Shown here piece after piece: positions 44,100 to 52,262 of a stretch of DNA of 64,000 nucleotides. Location: positions 1 to 64,000 of the forward strand of contig JARGOP010000002.1 of NCBI GenBank assembly GCA_029233965.1, in the 5' to 3' direction. This DNA is from Verrucomicrobiales bacterium (lineage in GTDB: Bacteria; Verrucomicrobiota; Verrucomicrobiia; Verrucomicrobiales; DEV007). The notes below the pieces were generated by a model. That model ran no database searches. It was not told where the DNA came from and saw nothing but the letters and a program-made list of their open reading frames with translations. Each line of letters starts with the position of its first letter. The first letter of the stretch is position 1. The translations under genes were made by a program, and so were the position numbers.

Positions 44100-45461
44100 A
44101 TGGTCCGGTTCTTTCTCCTCACAGGTCTCGTTCTGTTTTCTGCAGGCTCTCTTTTCGCAAAGCCCAACGTGATTATCGTCTACACAGACGATCAGGGTTC
44201 CGTGGATGCGAATTGCTACGGTTCGACAGATATTGAGACGCCGCACATCGATTCGCTGGCCGAAACCGGCGTCCGTTTCACCCAGATGCTTGCGCCTTCG
44301 GCGATTTGTTCCGCTTCGAGAGCGGGTCTGTTGACCGGTCAAATCCCCGCGCGGGCAGGGGTCCCTGCCAATGTCTCGTCGGAGAAGGGCAACCCGGGAT
44401 TGCCGGCCTCGAAGTTCATTTTGCCCGAACTCTTCAAGTCGAACGGGTATGCGACCGGGCATATCGGGAAATGGCACCTCGGGTACACCCCGGAAACGAT
44501 GCCGAATGCTCAGGGATTCGATTATTCCTACGGACACATGGGAGGTTGTATCGACAATTACTCCCACTTTTTCTACTGGAACGGCCCGAACCGCCACGAC
44601 CTCTGGAGGAACGGTGTCGAAATCTGGGAGGACGGAGCCTTTTTCGGGGACAGGATGGTCGAGGAACTCAAAGGATTTATTGAGACCAACAGGGAACAGC
44701 CTTTCTTCGTCTACTGGGCGATTAACTGGCCTCATTACCCACTGCAGGGAACATCGAAGTGGCGCGAGAAGTATGCGGATTTGCCACATCCGAGAGACAA
44801 GTATGCGGCGTTCATGTCCTCGACGGATGAGTTGCTCGGAGAGCTTCTGGGGCATCTCGAAGCCCTGGAGCTTCGGGAAAATACGATTGTGATTTTTCAA
44901 TCGGATCACGGTCACTCTGTTGAGGAGAGAACTTTCGGGGGTGGAGGTTCAGCAGGGCCGTATCGCGGGCACAAAGGGAATTTGTTCGAAGGTGGACTCC
45001 GGGTCCCCTCGATTGTGAGTTGGCCCGGCGGTGGGATTCCGCAGGGTGTGGTTCGTGACGCTTTGGTGACGGGAATGGACTGGTATCCGACACTCGCGGA
45101 TTGGACCGGTGCCACCATTCCGGAAGATCATCCTCTCGACGGCAAATCGATTGCCGCGATTGTCGACGGGTCCGCGGAAGAGTCTCCCCACGACGAGTTT
45201 TACTGGCGTCTCGGCGCCAATCCTGACAAAGCCAAGTGGGTCGTTCGCGATGGCGATTGGAAGTTGCTGGGGAATACGTCCGAGAATGTTCGGCCGGAAG
45301 GCTATGAGCCGCTCACGAAGGAGGATCAAGAGCTTTTCCTCGTGAATCTGAAAGAGGATGTTGGCGAGAAAACGAATGTGAGCAAGGCGCACCCTGACAT
45401 CGTCACGAAGATGCTGGAGATTCGGAAACGGTTTGAGTCGAGTCTCTCCGGTGAGCCGTAA
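44100..45461 (+). CDS. Exported type I sulfatase
   Basis: The 453-residue product has a signal peptide (MVRFFLLTGLVLFSAGSLFA). Metal-binding Asp residues are in NVIIVYTDDQG. The residue to become formylglycine is Cys70 in CSASRAGLLTG. The motif is C-x-A-x-R, not the C-x-P-x-R preferred by FGE; C-x-A-x-R is accepted by some radical-SAM anSME enzymes. GHIGKWHLGY, HYPLQGTSKW, IFQSDHGHS and RGHKGNLFEGG complete the active site. The substrate is probably a sulfated polysaccharide. The next gene begins 8 bp after the stop. Confidence 0.93.
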   Translation: MVRFFLLTGLVLFSAGSLFAKPNVIIVYTDDQGSVDANCYGSTDIETPHIDSLAETGVRFTQMLAPSAICSASRAGLLTGQIPARAGVPANVSSEKGNPGLPASKFILPELFKSNGYATGHIGKWHLGYTPETMPNAQGFDYSYGHMGGCIDNYSHFFYWNGPNRHDLWRNGVEIWEDGAFFGDRMVEELKGFIETNREQPFFVYWAINWPHYPLQGTSKWREKYADLPHPRDKYAAFMSSTDELLGELLGHLEALELRENTIVIFQSDHGHSVEERTFGGGGSAGPYRGHKGNLFEGGLRVPSIVSWPGGGIPQGVVRDALVTGMDWYPTLADWTGATIPEDHPLDGKSIAAIVDGSAEESPHDEFYWRLGANPDKAKWVVRDGDWKLLGNTSENVRPEGYEPLTKEDQELFLVNLKEDVGEKTNVSKAHPDIVTKMLEIRKRFESSLSGEP

Positions 45462-45469
45462 TCTTTCCC

Positions 45470-46120
45470 GTGAAGGATCGTCTCGTCATTCCGGAAATTC
45501 TTGATTCCCTGCCGCATACCGATCCGGCGGCTAAGCGTGCCCGTCGCGACCTGAGGGTCATCAACTGGCTGATGGGAAACTACCGTTGGGTGAGCCGCCG
45601 TGTTTTGAGTTCGTCTTGCCGGAACTGGTTTGAACTGGGTGCCGGTGAAGGGCGATTGTCCTCCTGCTCCTCTCCTGCCGGTAAAGGGGTGGTGGTCACC
45701 GGCGTCGATTTTGCGCCACGTCCGCATGACTGGCCGGATTCCTGGCACTGGATGCAGGGGGATTTGTTCGATTCGCTTGATAAGGAGGCGAAGAGTTCAT
45801 CCTCAGGGTGTATCGCGGTTTTGTTTCTTCATCACTTTCAAAAGCCTGAACTCCAACGCCTTGGCGGAATTGTTGAGGAGAAATTCGCCGGGCTCGTTGT
45901 CGCGGAACCGGCGCGTTATCGGATCTTTCGTGTCCTCGCGTATGCTTTGTTTCCATTCGTGAACAGCGTCACCTGGCACGATATGCAGATCAGTATCGGG
46001 GCGGGCTTTAAACCGGGTGAGTTGATGGATTTGCTCGGACTCGGGAGCAACTGGCAGGCGAGTGAGTCGGTTCATTGGCTGGGTGGCTATCGAATTGAGG
46101 CGTGGAAAGAGAATTCATGA
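45470..46120 (+). CDS. SAM-dependent methyltransferase-like protein
   Basis: The 216-residue product starts at a GTG. A glycine-rich SAM loop is seen (NWFELGAGEGRLSS near residues 48-61), then VVVTGVDFAPRP and WHWMQGDLFDSL, which fit strands 2 and 3 of a class I methyltransferase. IAVLFLHHFQKPELQRLG fits the post-catalytic region. The stop overlaps the FAD-oxidoreductase start by 4 bp, so both are coupled. In Bacteroidota a similar pair accompanies type III polyketide synthases; no such gene is in the window. Confidence 0.75.
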   Translation: MKDRLVIPEILDSLPHTDPAAKRARRDLRVINWLMGNYRWVSRRVLSSSCRNWFELGAGEGRLSSCSSPAGKGVVVTGVDFAPRPHDWPDSWHWMQGDLFDSLDKEAKSSSSGCIAVLFLHHFQKPELQRLGGIVEEKFAGLVVAEPARYRIFRVLAYALFPFVNSVTWHDMQISIGAGFKPGELMDLLGLGSNWQASESVHWLGGYRIEAWKENS

Positions 46121-47142
46121 AGTCGGTAACAATAGCCGGCGGCGGTCTCGCCGGGCTTTCGCTGGGGATCGGATTGCGTCGCCACGGTGTTCCCGTCGAG
46201 GTGTTTGAGGCTTCAACCTTTCCCCGACACCGTGTCTGCGGTGAGTTTATTTCAGGGGTCAGTGAGGAAACTCTGGAAGCGCTGGGGATTCAGGAGGATC
46301 TTTCGGATGCCGGGGAACTCACGGGCACCGCATGGTATGACCATAAGGGTCGCGTTTTCTCCGCATCCCTGCCCTCACCGGCACGCGGGATTTCTCGATT
46401 TCGGTTGGATGATCGACTCTCAATTCGACTCAGGGAATTGGGCGGCGGGTTTCGTGAAGGGGAGCGTTTTGCATCGGAGAGGGCAGGAGAGGACGGGGTT
46501 GTTAATGCGACCGGTCGTGCCCTTGAAAAGGGCAGCGCGTGGCTCGGCCTCAAAGCGCACTGGTTGGATTTCGGCCTTGAAGAGGATTTGGAAATGCATC
46601 TCGGAGACGACGGCTACATCGGCCTGAGCCGGGTCGAAGACGGAAGAGTGAATGTGGCCGGGCTTTTCCGGAGGCGTCCTGAGGTCAAAGCTAAAGGATC
46701 CGATTCACTTCTCGCCTACATTTCCGCCTGTGGCCTCGATTCGCTGGTTTCGAGACTGACGGCGGCCTCCCTTGATCCTGATTCCTGTGTCGGAGTGAGT
46801 TCATTCGGCTTCGGCCTGAAGGGGAGGGTGGGAGAGACAGGATTCAGAATCGGAGATCAGCGGGCAATCATTCCCCCGTTCACCGGAAATGGAATGAGCA
46901 TGGCACTCCAGTCCGCGGAACTGGCTTTGCCCCATCTATTGGCTTTCTCGAAGGGCTTATCAAGCTGGGAGGAAAGTCTTGCCCGGTATCAGGAGGAGTC
47001 GGAGCGCTATTTTGCGGGACGAATGCGCGCGGCGAAATGGGTTCATCCCTTCATTTTTTCCCCTTTCGGCCAGAAAATTGCACGAGGGCTGGGGCGAAGC
47101 GGTCTCCTCCCGTTCTCACTCCTGTATCGTGCGGTTCGATAG
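46117..47142 (+). CDS. NAD(P)/FAD-dependent oxidoreductase
   Basis: The 341-residue flavoprotein starts with the Rossmann motif VTIAGGGLAGLSLGIGLRRHG and continues with FPRHRVCGEFISG, the P-R-x-K/R-x-C-G-E motif of geranylgeranyl-reductase and halogenase-like monooxygenases. The C-terminal FAD motif is RIGDQRAIIPPFTGNGMSMAL. The ATG at 46117, inside the methyltransferase stop, is preferred to one 5 codons upstream. Together with the methyltransferase it could modify a lipid or polyketide quinone. The substrate is unknown. Confidence 0.85.
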   Translation: MKSVTIAGGGLAGLSLGIGLRRHGVPVEVFEASTFPRHRVCGEFISGVSEETLEALGIQEDLSDAGELTGTAWYDHKGRVFSASLPSPARGISRFRLDDRLSIRLRELGGGFREGERFASERAGEDGVVNATGRALEKGSAWLGLKAHWLDFGLEEDLEMHLGDDGYIGLSRVEDGRVNVAGLFRRRPEVKAKGSDSLLAYISACGLDSLVSRLTAASLDPDSCVGVSSFGFGLKGRVGETGFRIGDQRAIIPPFTGNGMSMALQSAELALPHLLAFSKGLSSWEESLARYQEESERYFAGRMRAAKWVHPFIFSPFGQKIARGLGRSGLLPFSLLYRAVR

Positions 47143-47193
47143 TTATTTCATTTTTTATGAACATTTGATATCGTCGGAAGGTCAAAGCTTGTA

Positions 47194-47706
47194 ATGCAGG
47201 ACGTATCTGACCAGTGGAAAAGTTGGCTGAACGAATACAGCGCTCGACTGATGCTCTTCGCAAGACAGCAAAGTCGCTCAGAGGCAGACGCTGAGGATGT
47301 GCTCCAGATGGCTTTGGTGAAAACCTGGAAGACGCACCAGGGACCTCCCAATAAACAGGTCGTCAGCCTTGCTTACACGAACATCAAACGCTGTGCGATT
47401 GACCTCGCCCGCAGCATGGATCGACGCCGGAAACGGGAAGATGAAGCGTCGCTTGATCAGGGCGAGATGGTTTCCTGGTTTCAACTTCCGGAAGATGACA
47501 CCTCCCGTGCCCTTCAGGTCGCAATGTCGAAGATCCCTGAAAAATTCCGCGAAGTGATCACCCTGAAAATCTGGGGGGAGCAGACCTTTGAAGAGATCGG
47601 CCAGACCCTTGAGATTTCGGCGAACACAGCCGCCTCCCGCTATCGCTACGGGATGGAGGCACTTCGCCGCTGTCTCACGAAGGAGAAACTCGAAATCGGA
47701 ATCTGA
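47194..47706 (+). CDS. ECF-type RNA polymerase sigma factor
   Basis: The 170-residue protein has region 2 (LMLFARQQSRSEADAEDVLQ and MALVKTWKTHQG) and region 4 (REVITLKIWGEQTFEEIGQ and TLEISANTAASRYRYGMEAL), with nothing between except a short linker. No anti-sigma gene lies next to it; the following gene is convergent with a 3-bp gap. So it is either controlled by its level or by a distant partner. Promoter targets cannot be told. Confidence 0.9.
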   Translation: MQDVSDQWKSWLNEYSARLMLFARQQSRSEADAEDVLQMALVKTWKTHQGPPNKQVVSLAYTNIKRCAIDLARSMDRRRKREDEASLDQGEMVSWFQLPEDDTSRALQVAMSKIPEKFREVITLKIWGEQTFEEIGQTLEISANTAASRYRYGMEALRRCLTKEKLEIGI

Positions 47707-47709
47707 TCT

Positions 47710-48231
47710 CTAGGCAAGCGGGTCCGGACAGACATCGCGGCGGTCACATTTCGGACAGTGCTCTCCCATGAAGAGGTTGTCGAACATGTCCATGAGCGGC
47801 CTTACGTGCTCAGGGTTTTCCACAATCATTCCGCATTCAAAATTCCTTCTTGTCGCTGATTTTGCGCCCATCCCGGCCCCGGTGAGATTGGCCGATCCGA
47901 GGAAAGCACGTTTGCCGTCCACGATGACACATTTCATGTGATTACGGGGGCAGAGGACGCGCTCGAAGCGATCAGAATTGATCAGGTTCGGAAAACGGTC
48001 GAAGTCTTTCCGGAAGCGTGGACCCGGCTCCTTCGCATGGATAAGACGGATCTCAATCCCGTCGCTGACAAGGTCGTCAAACATCGCGAGGAAGGTGTCG
48101 AACTTCCTCGCGGTCCGCTGGTAGTGAAGATCTTTGATGTCCGCCGTCGCGATCCAGACGAATCGTTTCGCGGACGGAATCAGTTCTTTGAAGATTGCCT
48201 CGTGAATCTCTTCGTTGAGGACGACTTTCAT
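47710..48231 (-). CDS. Single-HKD phospholipase D-like protein with Cys-rich tail
   Basis: From the ATG at 48231 the product is 173 residues with one HKD motif (His98, Lys100, Asp105 in NHMKCVIVDG), followed by FLGSANLTGAGMG. One-motif members, such as Nuc-type nucleases, work as dimers. The end CPKCDRRDVC, with another Cys pattern close by in FMGEHCPKC, suggests a metal site. A start at 48261 would place the first ten codons inside a palindromic repeat and is rejected. Nuclease or phospholipase activity is open. Confidence 0.8.
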   Translation of the reverse strand: MKVVLNEEIHEAIFKELIPSAKRFVWIATADIKDLHYQRTARKFDTFLAMFDDLVSDGIEIRLIHAKEPGPRFRKDFDRFPNLINSDRFERVLCPRNHMKCVIVDGKRAFLGSANLTGAGMGAKSATRRNFECGMIVENPEHVRPLMDMFDNLFMGEHCPKCDRRDVCPDPLA

Positions 48232-48249
48232 TCTGCGGAACCTTCCACT

Positions 48250-48289
48250 CTCGACTCCCAACCCTGAACGTTCAAGGTTGGGAGTCGAG
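48250..48289. repeat. 40-bp near-perfect palindrome (REP-like)
   Basis: The 14-nt arms CTCGACTCCCAACC and GGTTGGGAGTCGAG flank a central TGAACGTTCA palindrome, so only one pair in the 40 bp is mismatched. It lies between lpd and the phospholipase-D-like gene and is followed by GCGTTGGACGTTCGAG, which resembles the same word family. It fits a dispersed repeat and may stop transcription after lpd. Confidence 0.7.
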
Positions 48290-48315
48290 CGTTGGACGTT
48301 CGAGCCGCGAGGCGA

Positions 48316-49707
48316 CTAGATGTGGATGGCGTGACCGTAAGCGTCGCCGGTCGCTTCGTGGACGGCTTCCGCAAGGGTCGGGTGGGCGTGGATCGTCGCA
48401 TCGATCTCTTCGGCGGTGGCTTCCAATTGCATCGCCAGAGTGACCTCGGCAATGAGTTCGGTCGCTCCGGCGCCGATCATGTGGGCCCCGAGAATTTCTC
48501 CATGCTTCTTGTCGAAAATGATTTTCACGAAGCCTTCCGATTCGGCGACGGCGAGGGCGCGACCGCTTGCGGCAAAAGGAAATTTTCCGACGCGGTAATC
48601 GAGTCCCTGTTCTTTGCAGGCTTCTTCGGTGAGACCCACTGAGGCGACTTCGGGATGGCAGTAGGTGCAGGCTGGAAAGGTGCCGACCTGTTTGGGCTTG
48701 TGACCATCGATGTAAAGGCCTTCGACGCACTGGATGGCTTCGTAGCTGCCGGTGTGAGCGAGCCAGGGAGGTCCGGTAATGTCTCCCGCCGCGTACACGT
48801 TCGGAACGCTGGTCATGTAGTTTTCATCGGTGTCGATGAAGCCACGTTCCAGTTTGATCTGCTCGGCGTTGTTCGGCAGGACCGGAGCAATGCCGATCGC
48901 GACGAGGACGATTTCGGATTCGATGGTCTGGCTTTCCCCGCCTGCGGCCGGTTCCACCGTCAGTTTCACTCCGTCACCGGAAGTGTCCGCCTCCGTCGTC
49001 TTGGTGCCGGTAAGAATCTTAATCCCCTGACTCGTGAGCGACTTTTCGAGGAGCTTGCTGACTTCGTTGTCCTCGACCGGAAGAACCTTGTCGAGCATTT
49101 CGACGACGGTCACTTCGGTGCCGTAGGCGTTAAAGAAATAGGCAAATTCGATCCCGATTGCCCCGGCGCCGATGATGGTGATCGACTTGGGCTGTTTGGG
49201 AAGATTCATCGCTTCGCGGGAGCCGATCACTTTTTTTCCGTCGAAGGGAAGGAAAGGAAGTTCCCGGGAGACACAACCGGTCGCAACGAGAACGTCTTTG
49301 GTAGTATACATCTCGGATTTTCCATCGGTGTCGATCACTTCGACTTTGCCGTTGGCGGCGAGACCTCCGACTCCGCGGATGTAGTCGACCTTGTTTTTCT
49401 TGAAGAGAAATTCAATCCCGCCGGCGAGTTTGTCCGAGACGTTGCGGGAACGCTTGATCACTTTATTCCAGTCATAGCTGAGACCTTCAATGCTCATGCC
49501 GAAGTCGTCGGCATGATGCTTCATGGTGTGATACAGCTCCGCGTTCTTGAGGAGGGCCTTGGTCGGGATGCAGCCCCAGTTGAGACAGGTGCCGCCCGCG
49601 CGCTCTTTTTCGACACAGGCAACTTTCTTGCCGAGTTGTGCTGCGCGAATTGCTCCGACGTAGCCCGCAGGGCCACCGCCGATTACGATAAGGTCATAAG
49701 ATGCCAT
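48316..49707 (-). CDS. lpdA: Dihydrolipoyl dehydrogenase (E3)
   Basis: The 463-residue flavoprotein reoxidises dihydrolipoamide of the pyruvate dehydrogenase complex with NAD+. The FAD site is IGGGPAGYVGAIRAAQLG, and the redox disulfide is in GGTCLNWGCIPTKALL. The NAD site is ITIIGAGAIGIEFAYFF, and the dimer-interface His/Glu pair is in CTYCHPEVASVGLTEEAC and MIGAGATELI. It is the last gene of the pdh operon; the 134-bp gap to E2 contains repeats. Confidence 0.97.
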   Translation of the reverse strand: MASYDLIVIGGGPAGYVGAIRAAQLGKKVACVEKERAGGTCLNWGCIPTKALLKNAELYHTMKHHADDFGMSIEGLSYDWNKVIKRSRNVSDKLAGGIEFLFKKNKVDYIRGVGGLAANGKVEVIDTDGKSEMYTTKDVLVATGCVSRELPFLPFDGKKVIGSREAMNLPKQPKSITIIGAGAIGIEFAYFFNAYGTEVTVVEMLDKVLPVEDNEVSKLLEKSLTSQGIKILTGTKTTEADTSGDGVKLTVEPAAGGESQTIESEIVLVAIGIAPVLPNNAEQIKLERGFIDTDENYMTSVPNVYAAGDITGPPWLAHTGSYEAIQCVEGLYIDGHKPKQVGTFPACTYCHPEVASVGLTEEACKEQGLDYRVGKFPFAASGRALAVAESEGFVKIIFDKKHGEILGAHMIGAGATELIAEVTLAMQLEATAEEIDATIHAHPTLAEAVHEATGDAYGHAIHI

Positions 49708-49714
49708 GATTAAG

Positions 49715-49769
49715 AAGTGGGAAGGTTAAAAGTGGGAAGGTAAAAGGTAGCACGGGCATCCTGCCTGTG
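49715..49769. repeat. Tandem 15-bp repeat and small dyad in the E2-E3 gap
   Basis: AAGTGGGAAGGTTAA and AAGTGGGAAGGTAAA lie back to back at 49715-49744. At 49751-49769, CACGGGCA and TGCCTGTG form a hairpin with a 3-nt loop and one mismatch. The second word resembles dispersed repeats of this bacterial group. The gap may lower E3 expression relative to E2. Confidence 0.5.
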
Positions 49770-49841
49770 TTGCGGAAGTCTCAGAGGGGAAGTCAAATCC
49801 TATGGCTTAGCCGGGCTAAAGAGGTTAATCTTCTTGCTGTG

Positions 49842-51143
49842 TTAGGATACGAGCAGGACCGGAGTCTCGAGGAAACGCTTCAAGTGGGAAAGGTAGGTCG
49901 CGCCGACGGCGCCATCGATGACGCGGTGATCGCAGCTCATGCCTATCCACATGCGCTGACCGGGAACAATCTGGTTGGCGCTGTTCACGACCGGCTGTTT
50001 TGTGATCGTTCCGACCGAGAGAATCATCGCCTGGGGAGGATTGATGATTGCGTCAAAGTTTCCGACTCCGAAAGCACCGAGGTTGGAAATTGTGATCGTG
50101 CCGCCCTGCATTTCGTCAGGGGCGAGTTTCTTGTCCCGGGCACGGCCGGCGAGATCTTTGATTTCCGCGGCGAGTTCCTTGATCGACTTGGTTTGTGCCG
50201 AACGGATCACCGGAGTGACGAGTCCATCGTCGATCGCAACGGCGATGGAGAGGTGGACTTCGCTGTATTGCTGGATCGAATCACCCAGGAAAGAGGCATT
50301 CACTTCAGGAGTTGCCTGAGTCGCGAGGACGGCGGCACGCATGATGAAATCATTGACGGTGTATTTCGGTCCGCCGTTGGCGACACTTGCTTCGTTGACC
50401 TGAGCGCGCATCGTCATGAGCGGCTCGGTGTCGACTTCTATATTGAGATAGAAGTGAGGAATGGTCGTCTTGCTCTCGAGAAGTCGCTGGGCAATGACGC
50501 GGCGCATTCCGGAGAGTGGAATGTTGGCATCGACGAGACCGTCTCTCGCGGGGAGCAGTCCGAGGTCGGATCCGCCGCCACCGACGGGAGCGTTTTCGAC
50601 ATCTTCACGGATGATGCGTCCGCCGGGGCCAGTCCCTTTGATCCGGCTGAGATCAACGCCCTTTTCGGCGGCGAGCTTGCGGGCGAGAGGAGAAGCCTTG
50701 ACCCGTCCTCCGGAGCGTACCGGAGCGGGTGCAGGGGTGCTTGCTTTCTTTGCCGGGGCCTCTTTCGTATCGGGCGCAGGGGCGGGCGCCTCCTCTGTAT
50801 CAGGCTCTTCTTTCTTGTCATTCTCATCGTTCTCTGCAGGAGCCTCCTCAGCAGCAGGTCCGGAGGACGCAGGAGGATTGTCAGTATCGGCAGGCGGCTC
50901 TTCGCCTTCTTCGAGGATGAGAGCTAGCGTGGCGCCGAGAGGAACGGTGTCGCCTTCGTTCACATAGATCTTGTGAATGATGCCGTCATCAAATGAGGCC
51001 ATCGCCATGGTGGCTTTGTCGGTTTCGACTTCGGCGACTTCTTCGTCCATGGAGACGGAGTCACCTTCTTTTTTGAGCCACTTCACGAGCGTTCCTTCGC
51101 TCATGGTGTCGCTCAGCTTGGGCATCGTGAGATAGGCTGCCAT
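49842..51143 (-). CDS. pdhC: Pyruvate dehydrogenase E2 (dihydrolipoamide acetyltransferase)
   Basis: The 433-residue protein has one N-terminal lipoyl domain (lipoyl Lys in EVETDKATMAMAS), a long Ala-, Glu- and Pro-rich linker (about residues 85-145), a peripheral-subunit-binding domain (KASPLARKLAAEKGVDLSRI) and the catalytic domain. The catalytic His/Asp motif is SCDHRVIDGAVGATYL near the C-terminus. It transfers acetyl groups to CoA. It lies 57 bp after the E1 beta gene in the order alpha, beta, E2, E3. Confidence 0.97.
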   Translation of the reverse strand: MAAYLTMPKLSDTMSEGTLVKWLKKEGDSVSMDEEVAEVETDKATMAMASFDDGIIHKIYVNEGDTVPLGATLALILEEGEEPPADTDNPPASSGPAAEEAPAENDENDKKEEPDTEEAPAPAPDTKEAPAKKASTPAPAPVRSGGRVKASPLARKLAAEKGVDLSRIKGTGPGGRIIREDVENAPVGGGGSDLGLLPARDGLVDANIPLSGMRRVIAQRLLESKTTIPHFYLNIEVDTEPLMTMRAQVNEASVANGGPKYTVNDFIMRAAVLATQATPEVNASFLGDSIQQYSEVHLSIAVAIDDGLVTPVIRSAQTKSIKELAAEIKDLAGRARDKKLAPDEMQGGTITISNLGAFGVGNFDAIINPPQAMILSVGTITKQPVVNSANQIVPGQRMWIGMSCDHRVIDGAVGATYLSHLKRFLETPVLLVS

Positions 51144-51200
51144 GTGAAATGTGTAAATCTAGCGGGTGAAAGAAAGGGTAAATTCGTGGTTTGTTAGTCT

Positions 51201-52196
51201 CTAACAAATTGTCAAGGCGCGCTCCACGATTTCCTCTGCGGTGGGTAGTTGGAGTTTTTCGATCGGCGGGCTGTAGAAAGCGGGGGCGTCCGCGCTCGTG
51301 ATGCGAAGGACGGGGGCGTCGAGATCGTCGAAGGCCTGCTCCATGATCATCGAAGAGATCTGGGCTCCAACTCCGCAGAACGGCTTGTTCTCTTCGATGT
51401 AAATGGCGCGGTGTGTTTTGCGAACCGTTTCCATGATTGCCGCTTCGTCAAGCGGACGAATGCTTCGCAGGTCGAGGACCTCGGCATTGATGTCGTATTT
51501 CTCGGCGAGGATTTCAGCGGCGAGAAGTGAGGTCACGACCGCGCGACCGTGAGCGATGAGGGAGATGTCGGAACCCTCGCGTTTCACCTTTGCTTTGCCG
51601 AGAGGAATGATCAGTTCGCCATCTTCAAGTTCATCGTTCGAAGGAACTTCCCCGGTCATGCCGTAGAGCACGGTGCTTTCCATGAAGTAGACCGGATCGT
51701 TGTCGCGGATCGCCGATTTGATGAGTCCTTTGACGTCGTAGGCGTCGGAAGGAGAAACCACTTTCAGGCCGGGCATGTTCGCGAAGATGTTTTCCGGCGT
51801 GTGCGAGTGAGTCGCGCCTACATTGGTCCCTCCGTTGGCAGGACCACGCACCACAATCGGACAGTGGGTAAGGCCGCCCGACATGTAGCGACAGGTTGCG
51901 GCATTGTTCATCATTTGGTCGAAGGCGACGTAAGCGAAGCTGTAAAACATCAGTTCCATGACCGGACGGATTCCAAGCATGGAAGCTCCGATCCCCATGC
52001 CGATGAATCCGGCCTCGGAAATCGGTGCGTCGATGAGGCGCTTGTCGCCCCACTTTTTCCAGAGGCCTTCGGTGACTTTGTAGGCTCCGTTGTATTCAGC
52101 GACTTCTTCACCGATGATGATGACGTTCTCATCGTGGGCGAGTTCTTCATCGAGTCCTTCGCGGAGTGCTTCGCGATACGTGATTTCTCTTGGCAT
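51201..52196 (-). CDS. pdhB: Pyruvate dehydrogenase E1 beta subunit
   Basis: From the ATG at 52196 (MPREITYREALREGLDEEL) the product is 331 residues. Ten extra codons up to 52226 are possible but have no family match. VIIIGEEVAEYNGAYKVTEG, APISEAGFIGMGIG and QMMNNAATCRYMSGG are typical of the beta subunit that completes the ThDP active site. It is 66 bp after the alpha gene. Confidence 0.97.
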   Translation of the reverse strand: MPREITYREALREGLDEELAHDENVIIIGEEVAEYNGAYKVTEGLWKKWGDKRLIDAPISEAGFIGMGIGASMLGIRPVMELMFYSFAYVAFDQMMNNAATCRYMSGGLTHCPIVVRGPANGGTNVGATHSHTPENIFANMPGLKVVSPSDAYDVKGLIKSAIRDNDPVYFMESTVLYGMTGEVPSNDELEDGELIIPLGKAKVKREGSDISLIAHGRAVVTSLLAAEILAEKYDINAEVLDLRSIRPLDEAAIMETVRKTHRAIYIEENKPFCGVGAQISSMIMEQAFDDLDAPVLRITSADAPAFYSPPIEKLQLPTAEEIVERALTIC

Positions 52197-52262
52197 GTTC
52201 AGTAGAGGAAAAGTTAACAGGGTCAAGTCGGGGACCTGACAGGGTTAAATCCGGTTCTTGGC

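Noticed and set aside
48232-48261. Longer N-terminus for the phospholipase-D-like protein
   Set aside because: The added codons are part of a palindromic repeat; the downstream ATG gives a normal start.
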